Below are positions 1 to 9,315 of a DNA stretch of 64,000 nucleotides, one piece after another. Positions within the stretch are counted from its first letter, which is position 1; every line of letters starts with the position of its first letter. The notes under the pieces were generated by a model that was not told the origin of the DNA, made no database searches, and saw nothing but the letters and a program-made list of their open reading frames with translations. The position numbers were made by a program, and so were the translations under genes. This stretch comes from Lactobacillus sp. PV012 (GTDB lineage Bacteria > Bacillota > Bacilli > Lactobacillales > Lactobacillaceae), in contig NZ_CP041983.1 of the NCBI RefSeq assembly GCF_014522325.1, positions 1,054,001 through 1,118,000 on the forward strand, read 5' to 3'.

Positions 1-608
1 ATAATTCCATGGACTTTTTTACCATTGGTACTTTCTGCTTCTACAGCAAAGCGATTAGCAGATTTATCTGTGCTAGTCAAAAGTTCAACCTTTGAAGAAG
101 TACGATTTGCTTCTAAAATTCGTCCAATAACTCCCCCACCACTCATGACAGCCATATTTTTTTCTACTCCAGATTGAGTACCCTTATTTATAATCAAAAC
201 ATCTGACCAAGAATCTGAAGCACGAGAAATAACAGATCCAGTTATAATATCATAATTTGTCAAAGTCTCTTTTAACTTTAAGGCCGCCTTAAGTTGTGCA
301 TTTTCACTTTCTAAAGTGCTATTTCTAACTTTTGTTTGCGCTAAGTCATCAACTTTTGACCTTAAATGATCATTTTCATTTTCTGCATTTACTAAGTCGC
401 TAACACTTTTACTACTATTGGTTACTAAACTTACGGGCCAGCTAACTACCCGACTCACAATTGCCATTGTATCATTACCTACTCGCTGCACAAAAGATGG
501 CGTAGACTTTCGATTTCTAAGTCCTACTGAAATTGTCAGTAAACCTAACACTACTACAATTGTTACAACCGTAATTAATAATTTTTTATTTTTAATAAAG
601 CTTTTCAT
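1..608 (-). CDS. mreC: MreC, rod shape-determining protein (5' part; runs off the window)
   Basis: MreC is a bitopic membrane protein that links the cytoplasmic MreB filament to the cell-wall elongation machinery. The reading frame is open from an ATG at 606-608 to the left edge, about 202 residues. It starts with a short basic stretch and one membrane helix (about residues 8-27), then a periplasmic-side coiled coil (about 65-110, rich in Leu/Asn/Glu), then the start of the beta domain with the typical GGGVIGRI motif. It lies 52 bp downstream of mreB in the same direction, the usual mreBCD order. Its ribosome site is weak, with an AGGA about 15 bases upstream, and a terminator-like hairpin separates it from mreB. 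The C-terminal part and mreD lie outside the window. Confidence 0.93.
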   Translation of the reverse strand, partial: MKSFIKNKKLLITVVTIVVVLGLLTISVGLRNRKSTPSFVQRVGNDTMAIVSRVVSWPVSLVTNSSKSVSDLVNAENENDHLRSKVDDLAQTKVRNSTLESENAQLKAALKLKETLTNYDIITGSVISRASDSWSDVLIINKGTQSGVEKNMAVMSGGGVIGRILEANRTSSKVELLTSTDKSANRFAVEAESTNGKKVHGI

Positions 609-628
609 CTTAAGTATTTCACATTCCT

Positions 629-659
629 AAAAAGAAAAGCTGGCGCTTGCCAGCTTTTC
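629..659 (-). terminator. Terminator-like hairpin between mreB and mreC
   Basis: An 11-bp perfect stem (634-644 with 649-659), loop of 4, is followed on the minus strand by a run of T. It sits two bases after the mreB stop and 20 bases before the mreC start. There is no room for a promoter between the hairpin and mreC, so mreC expression from upstream must pass through it. Confidence 0.75.
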
Positions 660-660
660 A

Positions 661-1662
661 TTAATGCTTACCACGCATAACTTCGATATTTTTAAGAGAT
701 TCACCTGTACCAATTGCAACACAGTCAAGAGGATCCTGCGCAATAAATACTGGAACTTTAGTTGCATCTGAGATAACTTCAGGTAAATTCTTTAATAAAG
801 CTCCACCACCTGTTAAAACAATTCCATGATCAATTACATCAGCTGCAATTTCAGGAGAAGTTTCTTCAAGGGTTTCTTTAATCGCAACAATAATACTTTG
901 AACAGATTCTTGAATAGCTTTAGCAACATCAACTGCATTAATTTCAATAGATTTAGGTAATCCAGTAACTAGATCACGTCCTCTGATGCTCATTGAATCC
1001 ATTTTTTCTGCTTTTTCAACAGAAGCAGATCCAATTTGAATCTTAATATCTTCAGCAGTTCTTTCACCAATTAACAAATTAAAGTTTTGGTGAACATAGG
1101 CACTAATAGCTGCACTAAACTTATCACCAGCAACTCTAATTGAACGAGCTGAAACAATTCCACCCAATGAAATAGTAGCAACATCAGTAGTACCACCACC
1201 AATATCAACAACCATTGATCCAGTTGGATCCATTACTGGTAGACCTGCACCAATTGCAGCAGCAAATGGTTCTTCAATTACATAAGCTTCACGTGCACCT
1301 GCTACACGCGCAGCGTCAATAACTGCTCTTTTTTCTACTTCAGTAACTCCTGAAGGAACACAAATCATTATAGCTGGCTTTGAATTTCCAACGGTTTTTT
1401 CCATAAAGTATTTAAGCATTGCAGCAGTTGTATCATAATCGGCAATTACTCCATCTTTCATTGGACGAATTGCCCTAATAGAACCAGGTGTTCTACCAAT
1501 CATTTCCTTAGCTTCAGTACCAACAGCAATTACTGCTCCAGTTTGAGTATTTTTTGCAACTACTGAGGGTTCACGTAAGACGATTCCTTTGCCTTCACTA
1601 TATACTAGGGTGTTTGCTGTTCCCAAATCAATACCAATATTTTTCGATCCCATTCCAAACAC
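661..1662 (-). CDS. mreB: MreB, actin-like rod-shape filament protein
   Basis: MreB is an actin-fold ATPase that polymerises under the membrane and guides lateral wall synthesis. The 333-residue protein is of normal length. The phosphate-1 motif DLGTAN is at residues 12-17, the phosphate-2 motif DIGGGTTD at about 153-160, and the adenosine motif [11 protein letters not shown] near 285. A GTG start at 1660-1662 is chosen because an AAGGAGAG ribosome site lies 7 bases upstream; the in-frame ATG three codons later would be too far from it. It lies downstream of radC and upstream of mreC, as in many Firmicutes. A second paralogue (mbl) is at 20677-21666. This copy is called mreB from its mreC neighbour. 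Confidence 0.97.
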   Translation of the reverse strand: MFGMGSKNIGIDLGTANTLVYSEGKGIVLREPSVVAKNTQTGAVIAVGTEAKEMIGRTPGSIRAIRPMKDGVIADYDTTAAMLKYFMEKTVGNSKPAIMICVPSGVTEVEKRAVIDAARVAGAREAYVIEEPFAAAIGAGLPVMDPTGSMVVDIGGGTTDVATISLGGIVSARSIRVAGDKFSAAISAYVHQNFNLLIGERTAEDIKIQIGSASVEKAEKMDSMSIRGRDLVTGLPKSIEINAVDVAKAIQESVQSIIVAIKETLEETSPEIAADVIDHGIVLTGGGALLKNLPEVISDATKVPVFIAQDPLDCVAIGTGESLKNIEVMRGKH

Positions 1663-1729
1663 GCAAAATCTCTCCTTAATAAATGGTTTATTTAATTAAT
1701 TATCCTAAATTAGTATCTTTTATTTAGTC

Positions 1730-1745
1730 TCTGCTATTATAGCAT
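1730..1745 (-). promoter_or_regulatory. Extended -10 promoter candidate for mreB
   Basis: On the minus strand a TGCTATAAT element (TATAAT at 1736-1741) lies about 75 bases upstream of the mreB start. No convincing -35 box is seen, so this would be an extended -10 promoter. It implies that mreB can be transcribed separately from radC. Confidence 0.5.
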
Positions 1746-1789
1746 ATAAAATTAAAACTTTTATTAAAGATGGGACAATTTACCAAGCT

Positions 1790-2410
1790 TTAAAAAACTT
1801 TCATTTCTCTAAAACTATAGTAATCTACATCCGAAACAACAAAATGATCAAGAATATCAATTCCTACTAATTTACTTACAGAGGTTAGTTTTTTTGTAAA
1901 ATCAATATCTTGTTGGGAAGGAGTACAATCACCACTAGGATGATTGTGAACAATAATAAAACTTGCTGCATTATAAATAATTCCCCACCTAAAAATATCT
2001 CTTGGGTGTGCAAGTGACTTATTTAAAGTTCCACGACAAATTAATTTTTCTGCAATAATTCTATTTTTTGAATCTAAATATAGCGCTACAACCTCTTCTT
2101 GTGTTTTTCCACAAAATTTGTCTTGTAAATAATAACCGACCTGGGCACTAGAAGAAAATCGATCTAAACGTTCATTTTGTAACCTTTTAATACGATAAAT
2201 TAACCCTTTTAAGCAAAGTGTTAAATCTTCAGGACAATCCGTAGTAGTTAAAAATTTCCATAAATCTTCTAAAGAATGAATTTCTTGCTTCTCTAAATAT
2301 TCCTTTAATTGATTAAAGTTATCAATTTTTTCTTTTCTTAGATATTCTTTCAAACGAAAAAATAACTGCTTATCACTTTGCAATAAATAATGATCTTTTT
2401 CCAAGTTCAT
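1790..2410 (-). CDS. radC: RadC/UPF0758 family JAB-domain protein
   Basis: The 206-residue protein carries the RadC-type JAMM (MPN+) metal-binding motif HNHPSGD at 155-161, with the third ligand candidate Asp168, followed by the LLDH-like segment LDHFVV near 188-193. The N-terminal 90 residues are a helical region, the usual UPF0758 arrangement. Despite the name, a role of this family in DNA repair is not firmly established; metal-dependent protease- or nuclease-like activity has been proposed. ATG start with an AAAGGAG site. Its place between folC/HAD and mreB is the conserved Bacillales/Lactobacillales order. Confidence 0.92.
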   Translation of the reverse strand: MNLEKDHYLLQSDKQLFFRLKEYLRKEKIDNFNQLKEYLEKQEIHSLEDLWKFLTTTDCPEDLTLCLKGLIYRIKRLQNERLDRFSSSAQVGYYLQDKFCGKTQEEVVALYLDSKNRIIAEKLICRGTLNKSLAHPRDIFRWGIIYNAASFIIVHNHPSGDCTPSQQDIDFTKKLTSVSKLVGIDILDHFVVSDVDYYSFREMKVF

Positions 2411-2442
2411 CTAAAAACTCCTTTCATCATTATTTACGCAAA

Positions 2443-3123
2443 TTATTTCGTATTTTGTAGTACTTGATTAAAATTAGAGTAAATTGCCGTAGCATTTTCC
2501 TTATCTTTTTTACTAGGTGCTTTTAAATCAGGAATCATGATCACAGGTAGTTGGGCATTTTTAGCAGCTTGAACTCCAGAAGAAGAATCTTCAAAGACCA
2601 CTAAATTACTAGCAGGCAGTCCCATTCTTTTCTGAGCCAGGTCATAAATATCACTCGCCGGTTTACTTTTTAGTTGTTTTTTTAAAACATCATCGTAACT
2701 TAAATAGAAATCAAAATATTGCTTGATTTTTGTTACTTTCATATCTTCTTGAATTACACTCTTATAATTACTGGAAGCAATTCCCATTTTAAGATCATGG
2801 TTTTTTAAATATGTAAGAAATTGGGCCACGCCTGGTTGCAATTTTAGCTTTCCTTCTTTTGTCCACTGAGCAACTAACTCATCCGTTCTTTTGATAAAGT
2901 CTTCGCGTGCTTGAATAGTTGGAAAATATTTATCATAAAATTCTGACATTTTTTTGACACTAGCCCCTGCTAACTTTAGATATGAATTCTCTGGAATATC
3001 TAGACCTGCTTCTTTAGCTGCTTGAATATTAGCTTGCCAATACAGTTTTTCAGAATTTACTAGCAAACCATCCATATCAAAAATTACACCTTTAATATCA
3101 TTTTTTATACCTGCTATTTTCAC
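2443..3123 (-). CDS. HAD-superfamily hydrolase, beta-phosphoglucomutase-like
   Basis: The 226-residue protein has HAD motif I FDMDGLL with catalytic Asp16 and Asp18, a four-helix cap insertion (about residues 25-95), motif II near GIASS (about 115), and motif IV VFEDSSSGVQAA (about 175-186). These features match subfamily I enzymes such as beta-phosphoglucomutase or phosphoglycolate phosphatase. The substrate cannot be told from sequence. The start is GTG at 3121-3123, overlapping the folC stop (GTGA), with an AAGGAAGGA site upstream. The overlap argues for translational coupling with folC. Confidence 0.88.
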   Translation of the reverse strand: MKIAGIKNDIKGVIFDMDGLLVNSEKLYWQANIQAAKEAGLDIPENSYLKLAGASVKKMSEFYDKYFPTIQAREDFIKRTDELVAQWTKEGKLKLQPGVAQFLTYLKNHDLKMGIASSNYKSVIQEDMKVTKIKQYFDFYLSYDDVLKKQLKSKPASDIYDLAQKRMGLPASNLVVFEDSSSGVQAAKNAQLPVIMIPDLKAPSKKDKENATAIYSNFNQVLQNTK

Positions 3124-4376
3124 TTCTGGTTCCTTCCTTGATGGATATAATTTAAGATTGCACCTACTAAATAAAATGAACCTGTAACTACCAAAATATC
3201 ATCTTTTTTTAGTCTGTTAACGACTTTATCAAAGGCTTCCTTATAGTCTTCAGTATAAGTGGCTCTTTTTTGAATATCAATGGGAAAGTCCTCAAGTTTT
3301 GCTGCACGAGGATAGGAAATTCTAGTTAAATTTATTTCATCTTTATCATCAAAAAGTTCAAAAACCTGGGTTAAATCTTTATCTTTCATCATCCCTACCA
3401 AAAAATGAATTTTTTGACCTTTTTGGTTATGAATAAACTTCAAAAGATTTTTCATCGCCTGGACATTATGGGCACCATCAACAACTATTAATGGCTTTTC
3501 TTGTACTATTTGATAACGTCCTGGAATTTGTGTCTGATTAATTGCTTTTTCAACATCGTTTTTATCTAGTTGTAATCCTAACAACTCAACAGCCTTTACT
3601 GCCATTCCAATATCAAAAGCTTCCACTTCAGGGCGCCAATTAAATTGATAATGTTCTTGGCCAGTTTGATATAAAACGTTCTCATTTACCTTGATTTCAA
3701 AGTCTTCACCCAAATGATATATTGGGGCAGAAAATTTTTGCGCTTTTTCTTTAATAATTGCTTTAACTTGATAAGGTATTTTCCCTACAATTACTGGCTT
3801 TTTTTGCTTAATAATTCCACTTTTTTCCTTAGCAATATCTTGAATTGTAGGCCCGATAATTTGTTCATGATCTAAGCCAATTGTCGTAATAATACTTAAC
3901 TCAGGTACGATGACATTGGTTTTATCATGCTCCCCACCAATCCCTACTTCAATTACAGCATAATCTACCTGTTGCTTATAAAAAATCCAAAAAGCCATTG
4001 CTACTTCAAATTCAAAAGTTACTAGATGAAAATCAGGTTCTTCATTTTGGATTTTCTTAATTATCTGCTGAATTGCCAGATATCCTTCTACTAAATCTGC
4101 ATTACCTATCGGTTCTCCACCTACTTGAATACGTTCATTAAATTTTTCAATATATGGCGAAACAAAAAGGCCGGTTTTTTGACCAGCCTTTTCTAATAGA
4201 TTACGTAGATAGTACGAAGTTGATCCTTTACCATTAGTGCCCGTGACATGAATCGTTTTAATTTTATCTTGCGGATTTCCTAATTCTTTTAAAACTCGCT
4301 TAATGTAAATTAATTCATTACGCTCATGCCAACGTGGTAATTCTTCAATTTTAGAAATAACTTCTTCGTAATTCAC
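3120..4376 (-). CDS. folC: FolC, folylpolyglutamate synthase / dihydrofolate synthase
   Basis: FolC adds glutamate to dihydropteroate and/or folates in an ATP-dependent Mur-ligase-like reaction. The 418-residue protein has the P-loop VTGTNGKGST at 44-53, the family motif SPYIEKFNERI at about 79-89, and EVGIGGEHDKTNVI near 142-155. The C-terminal domain carries VVDGAHNVQAM near 300. The start is GTG at 4374-4376, whose G is shared with the valS stop codon (TAGTG), and an AAAGGA site lies in the valS end. Whether it has both activities cannot be decided from sequence. Confidence 0.94.
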   Translation of the reverse strand: MNYEEVISKIEELPRWHERNELIYIKRVLKELGNPQDKIKTIHVTGTNGKGSTSYYLRNLLEKAGQKTGLFVSPYIEKFNERIQVGGEPIGNADLVEGYLAIQQIIKKIQNEEPDFHLVTFEFEVAMAFWIFYKQQVDYAVIEVGIGGEHDKTNVIVPELSIITTIGLDHEQIIGPTIQDIAKEKSGIIKQKKPVIVGKIPYQVKAIIKEKAQKFSAPIYHLGEDFEIKVNENVLYQTGQEHYQFNWRPEVEAFDIGMAVKAVELLGLQLDKNDVEKAINQTQIPGRYQIVQEKPLIVVDGAHNVQAMKNLLKFIHNQKGQKIHFLVGMMKDKDLTQVFELFDDKDEINLTRISYPRAAKLEDFPIDIQKRATYTEDYKEAFDKVVNRLKKDDILVVTGSFYLVGAILNYIHQGRNQK

Positions 4377-7015
4377 TATTTACTATCCTTTAACTCTTGA
4401 ATACGTTGACGAACACCAGCTAATTGACTTTCATAATCAGCCTTTTTAGCCTTCTCTTTATCTACTACAGCTGCAGGAGCATGGTCGACAAAACCCTTAT
4501 TAGCTAATTTCTTTTCTGCACGAGTTACTTCGCCTTCCAAACGTTTTTCTTCTTTTTCCATTTTGGCAATTTCATCGTCAACATTAACTAATTCTGTCAA
4601 TGGTACAAAAATTTGTGCCCCTGGAATTACGGCTGTTTTAGCTAAAGTTGGAGCCTCAACTGCAGTATCCACCTTCAAAGTCTTAGGATGTAAGAAGTTT
4701 TCAACATACTCTGCATTATCACTTAAAATATGTTGATTATTTTCATCATCTAGTTGAATTAAGATATCAATTTCTGATGACATTGGTGCATTAACTTCCA
4801 TACGAATATTACGTACTGCCTTAATCACTTCAATTAAGAAGTTCATTTCTTCATTAGCAGCTGTGTTTTCAAATTCTTTATGAGTAGTTGGATAGTCAGC
4901 AACCATAATACTTTCACCATCATGAGGCATTGATAACCAAAGTTTTTCAGTCACAAATGGCATAATTGGGTGCATTAAACGTAAAATTTGATCTAAAATC
5001 CAAATTAAGTTTTCTTGCTTACGAGCCTTTAATTCTTCATCGTTACCATTTAAAGCAACCTTAGCCATTTCAATATACCAATCACAGAAGTCATTCCAGA
5101 TAAAGTTATAGAGTAATCTTCCTGCTTCACCAAATTGATACTCATCAAATAAGCGCGTTACTTCACCAACTGTCTGATTCAAACGGTCAAAAATCCACTT
5201 GTCAGCTAAATCAAACTTAGTTGTATCTGGCATATGAGCTGGTTTTGCATCTTCTGGCAAGTTCATAATTACGAAACGACTAGCATTCCAAATCTTATTA
5301 ATGAAGTTCCAAGCAGCATCCATCTTAGTATAACTAAAACGAGTATCTTGACCAGGCGCAGTACCATTTAGTAAGAACCAACGAAGTGCATCAGCACCAT
5401 ACTTATCAATGACATCCATTGGGTCAATACCATTACCCAATGATTTAGACATTTTACGTCCTTGTTCATCACGAATTAAACCGTGTAACACAACATCATC
5501 AAATGGTTTTTCTTTGGTAAAGTGCAAACTTTGGAAGATCATTCTGGATACCCAGAAGAAAATAATATCGTAACCAGTAACTAAGGCATTAGTTGGGAAG
5601 TAACGCTTGAAGTCTTCTGAATTAGTATCAGGCCAACCCATAGTTGAAAATGGCCACAAAGCACTTGAGAACCAAGTATCTAACACATCTGGATCTTGTT
5701 CCCAATTTTCGATATCTTTAGGTGCTTCTTCTTGTACAACCATTTCACCAGTTTTTTTATTGTACCAAGCTGGAATTCGGTGTCCCCACCATAATTGACG
5801 GGAAATTACCCAGTCATGAACATTTTCCATCCATTGCTCTAAAGTGTGGGCAAATCTTTCAGGAACAAAGTTAACCTTATTTTCACTATCTTGATTTTCT
5901 AAAACCTTATCTGCTAAAGGTTTCATCTTAACAAACCATTGGGTAGACAATCTTGGCTCAACTTGAACACCTGAACGTTCTGAGTGACCTACAGAGTGCA
6001 CAATAGGTTCAACTTTAATTAAGTAACCTTCATCTTCTAGATCTTTTACTAAAGCTTTACGGGCTTCAAAACGATCCATTCCTGCATATTTACCAGCTTT
6101 ATCATTCATCGTACCATTTGAATTCATCACATTGATTCTTTCCAAATTGTGACGATTACCTACAGCAAAGTCATTAGGATCATGAGCTGGTGTAATCTTA
6201 ACTAATCCAGTACCAAATTCTGGATCAACGTGTTGATCTTCAATAATTGGAATACGGCGTCCAACTAATGGTAAAATCAATTCTTTTCCAACTAAATCCT
6301 TGTATCTTTCGTCTCCTGGAGCTACTGCTACAGCAGTATCACCAAACATTGTTTCTGGACGAGTAGTGGCAATTTCAACAAAGCCTGAACCATCTGCAAA
6401 TGGATATTTAATATGGTAAAAAGCACCATTATCATCTTTGTGAATTACTTCAATATCACTTAAAGCAGTTTCTAATTTTGGATCCCAGTTAATAATGTAT
6501 TCTCCACGATAAATTAAGCCTTCATTATAAAGTTTTACGAAAACCTTCTTAACTGCTTTTGATAAACCATCATCTAAAGTAAAACGCTCGCGTGAATAAT
6601 CTAAAGATAAGCCAAGTTTAGACCATTGACTCTTAATAATATTTGCGTATTCATCTTTCCATGCCCAAACTTGTTCTAAGAATTTTTCACGTCCAAGTTC
6701 ATGACGATCTTTACCTTGTTCACGTAAGCGTGCTTCAACTTTTGCCTGAGTAGCAATACCAGCATGATCCATCCCTGGCAAGTACAAAGTATCGTATCCC
6801 TGCATTCTCTTTAAACGAATTAAAGTATCCTGAATTGCAGTATCCCAAGCATGCCCCAAGTGTAACTTACCAGTTACATTTGGTGGTGGAATAACAATTG
6901 AATAAGGGTGAGCTTTTTTGTCACCTGATGGCTTAAATAAATCCTCATCAAGCCAAGTTTGATATCTGCCTTTTTCAACAGCAGATGGATCATATTTTGG
7001 GGCTAAATCTGCCAT
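4376..7015 (-). CDS. valS: ValS, valine-tRNA ligase
   Basis: Class I aminoacyl-tRNA synthetase charging tRNA-Val. The 879-residue protein has the HIGH signature as HLGH at 52-55 after PPPNVTGK, the editing (CP1) domain with [16 protein letters not shown] and TPAHDPNDF, the KMSKS loop at about 520, and a C-terminal coiled coil (about 805-879) typical of bacterial ValRS. ATG start with a GGAGGAAA site. It is preceded by a T-box leader, so expression should rise when tRNA-Val is uncharged. It is the first gene of an apparent valS-folC-HAD run with overlapping ends. Confidence 0.98.
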   Translation of the reverse strand: MADLAPKYDPSAVEKGRYQTWLDEDLFKPSGDKKAHPYSIVIPPPNVTGKLHLGHAWDTAIQDTLIRLKRMQGYDTLYLPGMDHAGIATQAKVEARLREQGKDRHELGREKFLEQVWAWKDEYANIIKSQWSKLGLSLDYSRERFTLDDGLSKAVKKVFVKLYNEGLIYRGEYIINWDPKLETALSDIEVIHKDDNGAFYHIKYPFADGSGFVEIATTRPETMFGDTAVAVAPGDERYKDLVGKELILPLVGRRIPIIEDQHVDPEFGTGLVKITPAHDPNDFAVGNRHNLERINVMNSNGTMNDKAGKYAGMDRFEARKALVKDLEDEGYLIKVEPIVHSVGHSERSGVQVEPRLSTQWFVKMKPLADKVLENQDSENKVNFVPERFAHTLEQWMENVHDWVISRQLWWGHRIPAWYNKKTGEMVVQEEAPKDIENWEQDPDVLDTWFSSALWPFSTMGWPDTNSEDFKRYFPTNALVTGYDIIFFWVSRMIFQSLHFTKEKPFDDVVLHGLIRDEQGRKMSKSLGNGIDPMDVIDKYGADALRWFLLNGTAPGQDTRFSYTKMDAAWNFINKIWNASRFVIMNLPEDAKPAHMPDTTKFDLADKWIFDRLNQTVGEVTRLFDEYQFGEAGRLLYNFIWNDFCDWYIEMAKVALNGNDEELKARKQENLIWILDQILRLMHPIMPFVTEKLWLSMPHDGESIMVADYPTTHKEFENTAANEEMNFLIEVIKAVRNIRMEVNAPMSSEIDILIQLDDENNQHILSDNAEYVENFLHPKTLKVDTAVEAPTLAKTAVIPGAQIFVPLTELVNVDDEIAKMEKEEKRLEGEVTRAEKKLANKGFVDHAPAAVVDKEKAKKADYESQLAGVRQRIQELKDSK

Positions 7016-7030
7016 AATATTTCCTCCATT

Positions 7031-7275
7031 AAAAAAGTCCTAGACTGTATAAGTCTAGGACGATTGAATTCTAATTAACCGCGGTACCACCTAAGTTAAA
7101 AGTATAATAAGATATACTTTTCTCTTCTTTGCAGTAACGGTGCATAATTCCGAATTAACCTACTATTAGTTCAATTAATCAGCTAACAAGCTACCAGTTG
7201 ACTTCATAGGTCTTTCAGCACTAGGACCAATTCTCTAAGCTTGAGTCAACAACTCTTGTATTATTGCTTTGTGTC
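7031..7275 (-). promoter_or_regulatory. T-box riboswitch of valS
   Basis: On the minus strand the leader contains the hallmark T-box sequence AGGTGGTACCGCGG (7079-7092, antiterminator side), followed by a terminator with a perfect 10-bp stem (7037-7046 with 7052-7061) and a run of T just before the valS ribosome site. A long Stem I region precedes it, with a GAAGTCAAC stretch that offers GTC as a possible valine specifier codon. Uncharged tRNA-Val is expected to stabilise the antiterminator. A TATAAT -10 box lies at about 7282-7287. The T-box call is very secure; the exact specifier is inferred. Confidence 0.95.
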
Positions 7276-7377
7276 TGATTATAGCATGAATTAAAGAATT
7301 TAAAAAGAGCTGATATTCTTATAATTCTTCAATTATCTTTTATATTACTTTATACTCTACATTTATAGCATGAAACT

Positions 7378-8475
7378 TTATTTTATCCACTGGTCTCCGC
7401 CTAAGTTATAAGCAGTTTTACCATTTGTTTTAGCTACCGCATAATAATTCCAGTAGCTATTTGCACGCAAAGTTTTACCTGCAGCATGGGTAAAAGTTAA
7501 ATCCGTGTACACCGGCGTAATCTTTGAAACATGAATTAAACCAGATTTCGATTTTGGTGCATTAGCATTTTTCTCATAAAACTTACTTGCCTCAACCCAA
7601 ATTCCTGGTGTGACATGATAATATAACTGATCATTAACTAGTTTGATGCTGTCAATCGTCAGCATAGTTCCTTTCCAAATAATATGACCATTAATTTTTT
7701 GGGGAGGAAAATCTCCTAATGAATAAACAGGTACTAGATGATTTCTTCTGGACAAAATCATCGCTAATTCCACTGGATTATCTGTCAAAATTCCAGTGAC
7801 AAGTTTATCTGGCTGCATGAATTTATGCATCTGTTTAACTTTATTGATCCCCCAAAGTAGATACCCTTTGTCATGGCTAGTTAAAAACTCTGCAACTGAC
7901 TTTTGATAAGCATCAGAAACATAATACTCGCTTGTAGCAAGTGATTGATAATCTCCCGCAAGCTGCGCCCGAGGAATTTCAGGAGCTAGTTGCTTTAAAG
8001 TTGCTAAAGCATCTTTTGAAAAAGATTCAAAAAGAATTCGTTTTTGTAAATGATACTTCTTTATTAGATCAACCAATTGTTTACAATCCGCTTCACTATC
8101 GCTCTTTGGTTCAATCATAAACTTGACCTTAGAATTACCCTGATAACGCTGAAAAACATCATTTAGTTTTAAAATATGTTGCCCATTACGATTTTCATAT
8201 TGGGATAATTCTTGATAAGTAATATCACTAATCTTGCGATCCACACCAAAAACTCGGCTTAAATTATCATCGTGACTAAGTACCAATACATGATCGTTTG
8301 TCTCCTGCAAATCAAGTTCGAGATAATTAACACGGGCGCAAACAGCACGGTCATATGCAAACCAACTGTGTTCAACAGTTTTTCCATTATCACTGTCACC
8401 ACGGTGTGCAATATTCATCATGCCACAGACAAATGGAAAAATTGTGAGAAAAAATAATATAATTAATTTTTTCAT
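7378..8475 (-). CDS. Secreted glycerophosphodiester phosphodiesterase-like protein with a C-terminal SLAP-type domain
   Basis: The 365-residue protein begins with a hydrophobic signal peptide or anchor (residues 3-18). The GDPD domain (about 20-235) shows HRGD (His24), LELDLQ (Glu53, Asp55) and SHDD (His68), the catalytic and metal residues of the family, which cleaves glycerophosphodiesters to glycerol 3-phosphate and an alcohol. Residues about 250-365 form two degenerate repeats ending in YNLGGDQWI, resembling the SLAP cell-wall-binding domain of lactobacilli. That suggests an exported, wall-attached enzyme acting on lipid head groups or teichoic acid. The ATG overlaps the upstream rsuA-like stop (ATGA), so the two are probably co-expressed. 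Confidence 0.85.
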   Translation of the reverse strand: MKKLIILFFLTIFPFVCGMMNIAHRGDSDNGKTVEHSWFAYDRAVCARVNYLELDLQETNDHVLVLSHDDNLSRVFGVDRKISDITYQELSQYENRNGQHILKLNDVFQRYQGNSKVKFMIEPKSDSEADCKQLVDLIKKYHLQKRILFESFSKDALATLKQLAPEIPRAQLAGDYQSLATSEYYVSDAYQKSVAEFLTSHDKGYLLWGINKVKQMHKFMQPDKLVTGILTDNPVELAMILSRRNHLVPVYSLGDFPPQKINGHIIWKGTMLTIDSIKLVNDQLYYHVTPGIWVEASKFYEKNANAPKSKSGLIHVSKITPVYTDLTFTHAAGKTLRANSYWNYYAVAKTNGKTAYNLGGDQWIK

Positions 8476-9191
8476 TTTTCTTCTTTCAAATTTTTAATTT
8501 GATTCACTGATAATTCACTATATTTACCTTGAGCTAAATCTTCAGGTAGAGATAATCTCCCCATTGAAATTCGATCAAGTTCAAGTACCTTCATCCCTTC
8601 TGCACCAAACATCCGCTTAATTTGATGGTACTTTCCTTCTTTAATTGTAATTTCAATTTTAGAAGTTCCATTTTCTTCATCAGTATCCAAAATTTTTAAT
8701 TTTGCAGGTTTCAAAGTTGTTCCATCTTTTAAGGTCATTCCTTCTGCAAAATTTCTCACTGTCTCTTCACTAACTATCCCTGCAATTTTAGCCTGATAAA
8801 CTTTATCCACATGTTTACTTGGCGCTAATAACTCATGATTCAATTGCCCGTCATTCGTTAACAAAAGCAAACCCGTGGTATCCTTATCTAATCTGCCCAC
8901 CGGCGCCATATCCTTATAACGATCCTTTGGATCTAATAAGTCTATTACTGTCTTTTGGTGCAGATCTTCAGTTGCTGATAAAACTCCTTTAGGTTTATTT
9001 AATAAAAAGTAATGATATTGTTGATACTTAATTTCTTCCTCACCAACTTTTACAACATCATTTTCTTTTACCTTTTCTTTTGGTGTCTTAACAACATTTT
9101 CATTAATCGTCACAATTCCTTGTTTTATCAATTCATGAACTTGTTTGCGACTCCCAACATTCATATTTGCCAAGTATTTATCAATTCTCAT
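8472..9191 (-). CDS. rsuA: RsuA-family 16S rRNA pseudouridine synthase
   Basis: The enzyme isomerises a uridine in small-subunit rRNA (U516 in E. coli RsuA) to pseudouridine. It has an N-terminal S4 RNA-binding domain (about 1-60) and a catalytic domain with GRLDKDTTGLLLLTNDG; the catalytic Asp is about residue 102. The motif KEGKYHQIKRMF (about 185-196) is typical of the RsuA/RluB/E/F group. The ATG at 9189-9191 is preferred (239 aa) because GGTGG lies 5 bases upstream. An in-frame ATG four codons earlier (9203) lacks a ribosome site and contains this one. The exact target base is inferred from the family. Confidence 0.9.
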   Translation of the reverse strand: MRIDKYLANMNVGSRKQVHELIKQGIVTINENVVKTPKEKVKENDVVKVGEEEIKYQQYHYFLLNKPKGVLSATEDLHQKTVIDLLDPKDRYKDMAPVGRLDKDTTGLLLLTNDGQLNHELLAPSKHVDKVYQAKIAGIVSEETVRNFAEGMTLKDGTTLKPAKLKILDTDEENGTSKIEITIKEGKYHQIKRMFGAEGMKVLELDRISMGRLSLPEDLAQGKYSELSVNQIKNLKEEK

Positions 9192-9265
9192 AATTACCAC
9201 CATTTAAGTTTTAATTAACAGTTACTTTCTAAATTTATTTTACCTTATTCCTCTTATTCAAGAAC

Positions 9266-9302
9266 ACAAAAAAATTCTTAGTACTTTATACTAAGAATTT
9301 TT
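9266..9302 (-). terminator. Intrinsic terminator of the 9316-10434 gene
   Basis: A 12-bp perfect stem (9272-9283 with 9289-9300) is followed on the minus strand by seven T. It separates the anchored-protein gene from the rsuA-like operon. Confidence 0.85.
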
Positions 9303-9315
9303 CTATTTCCCTCCT

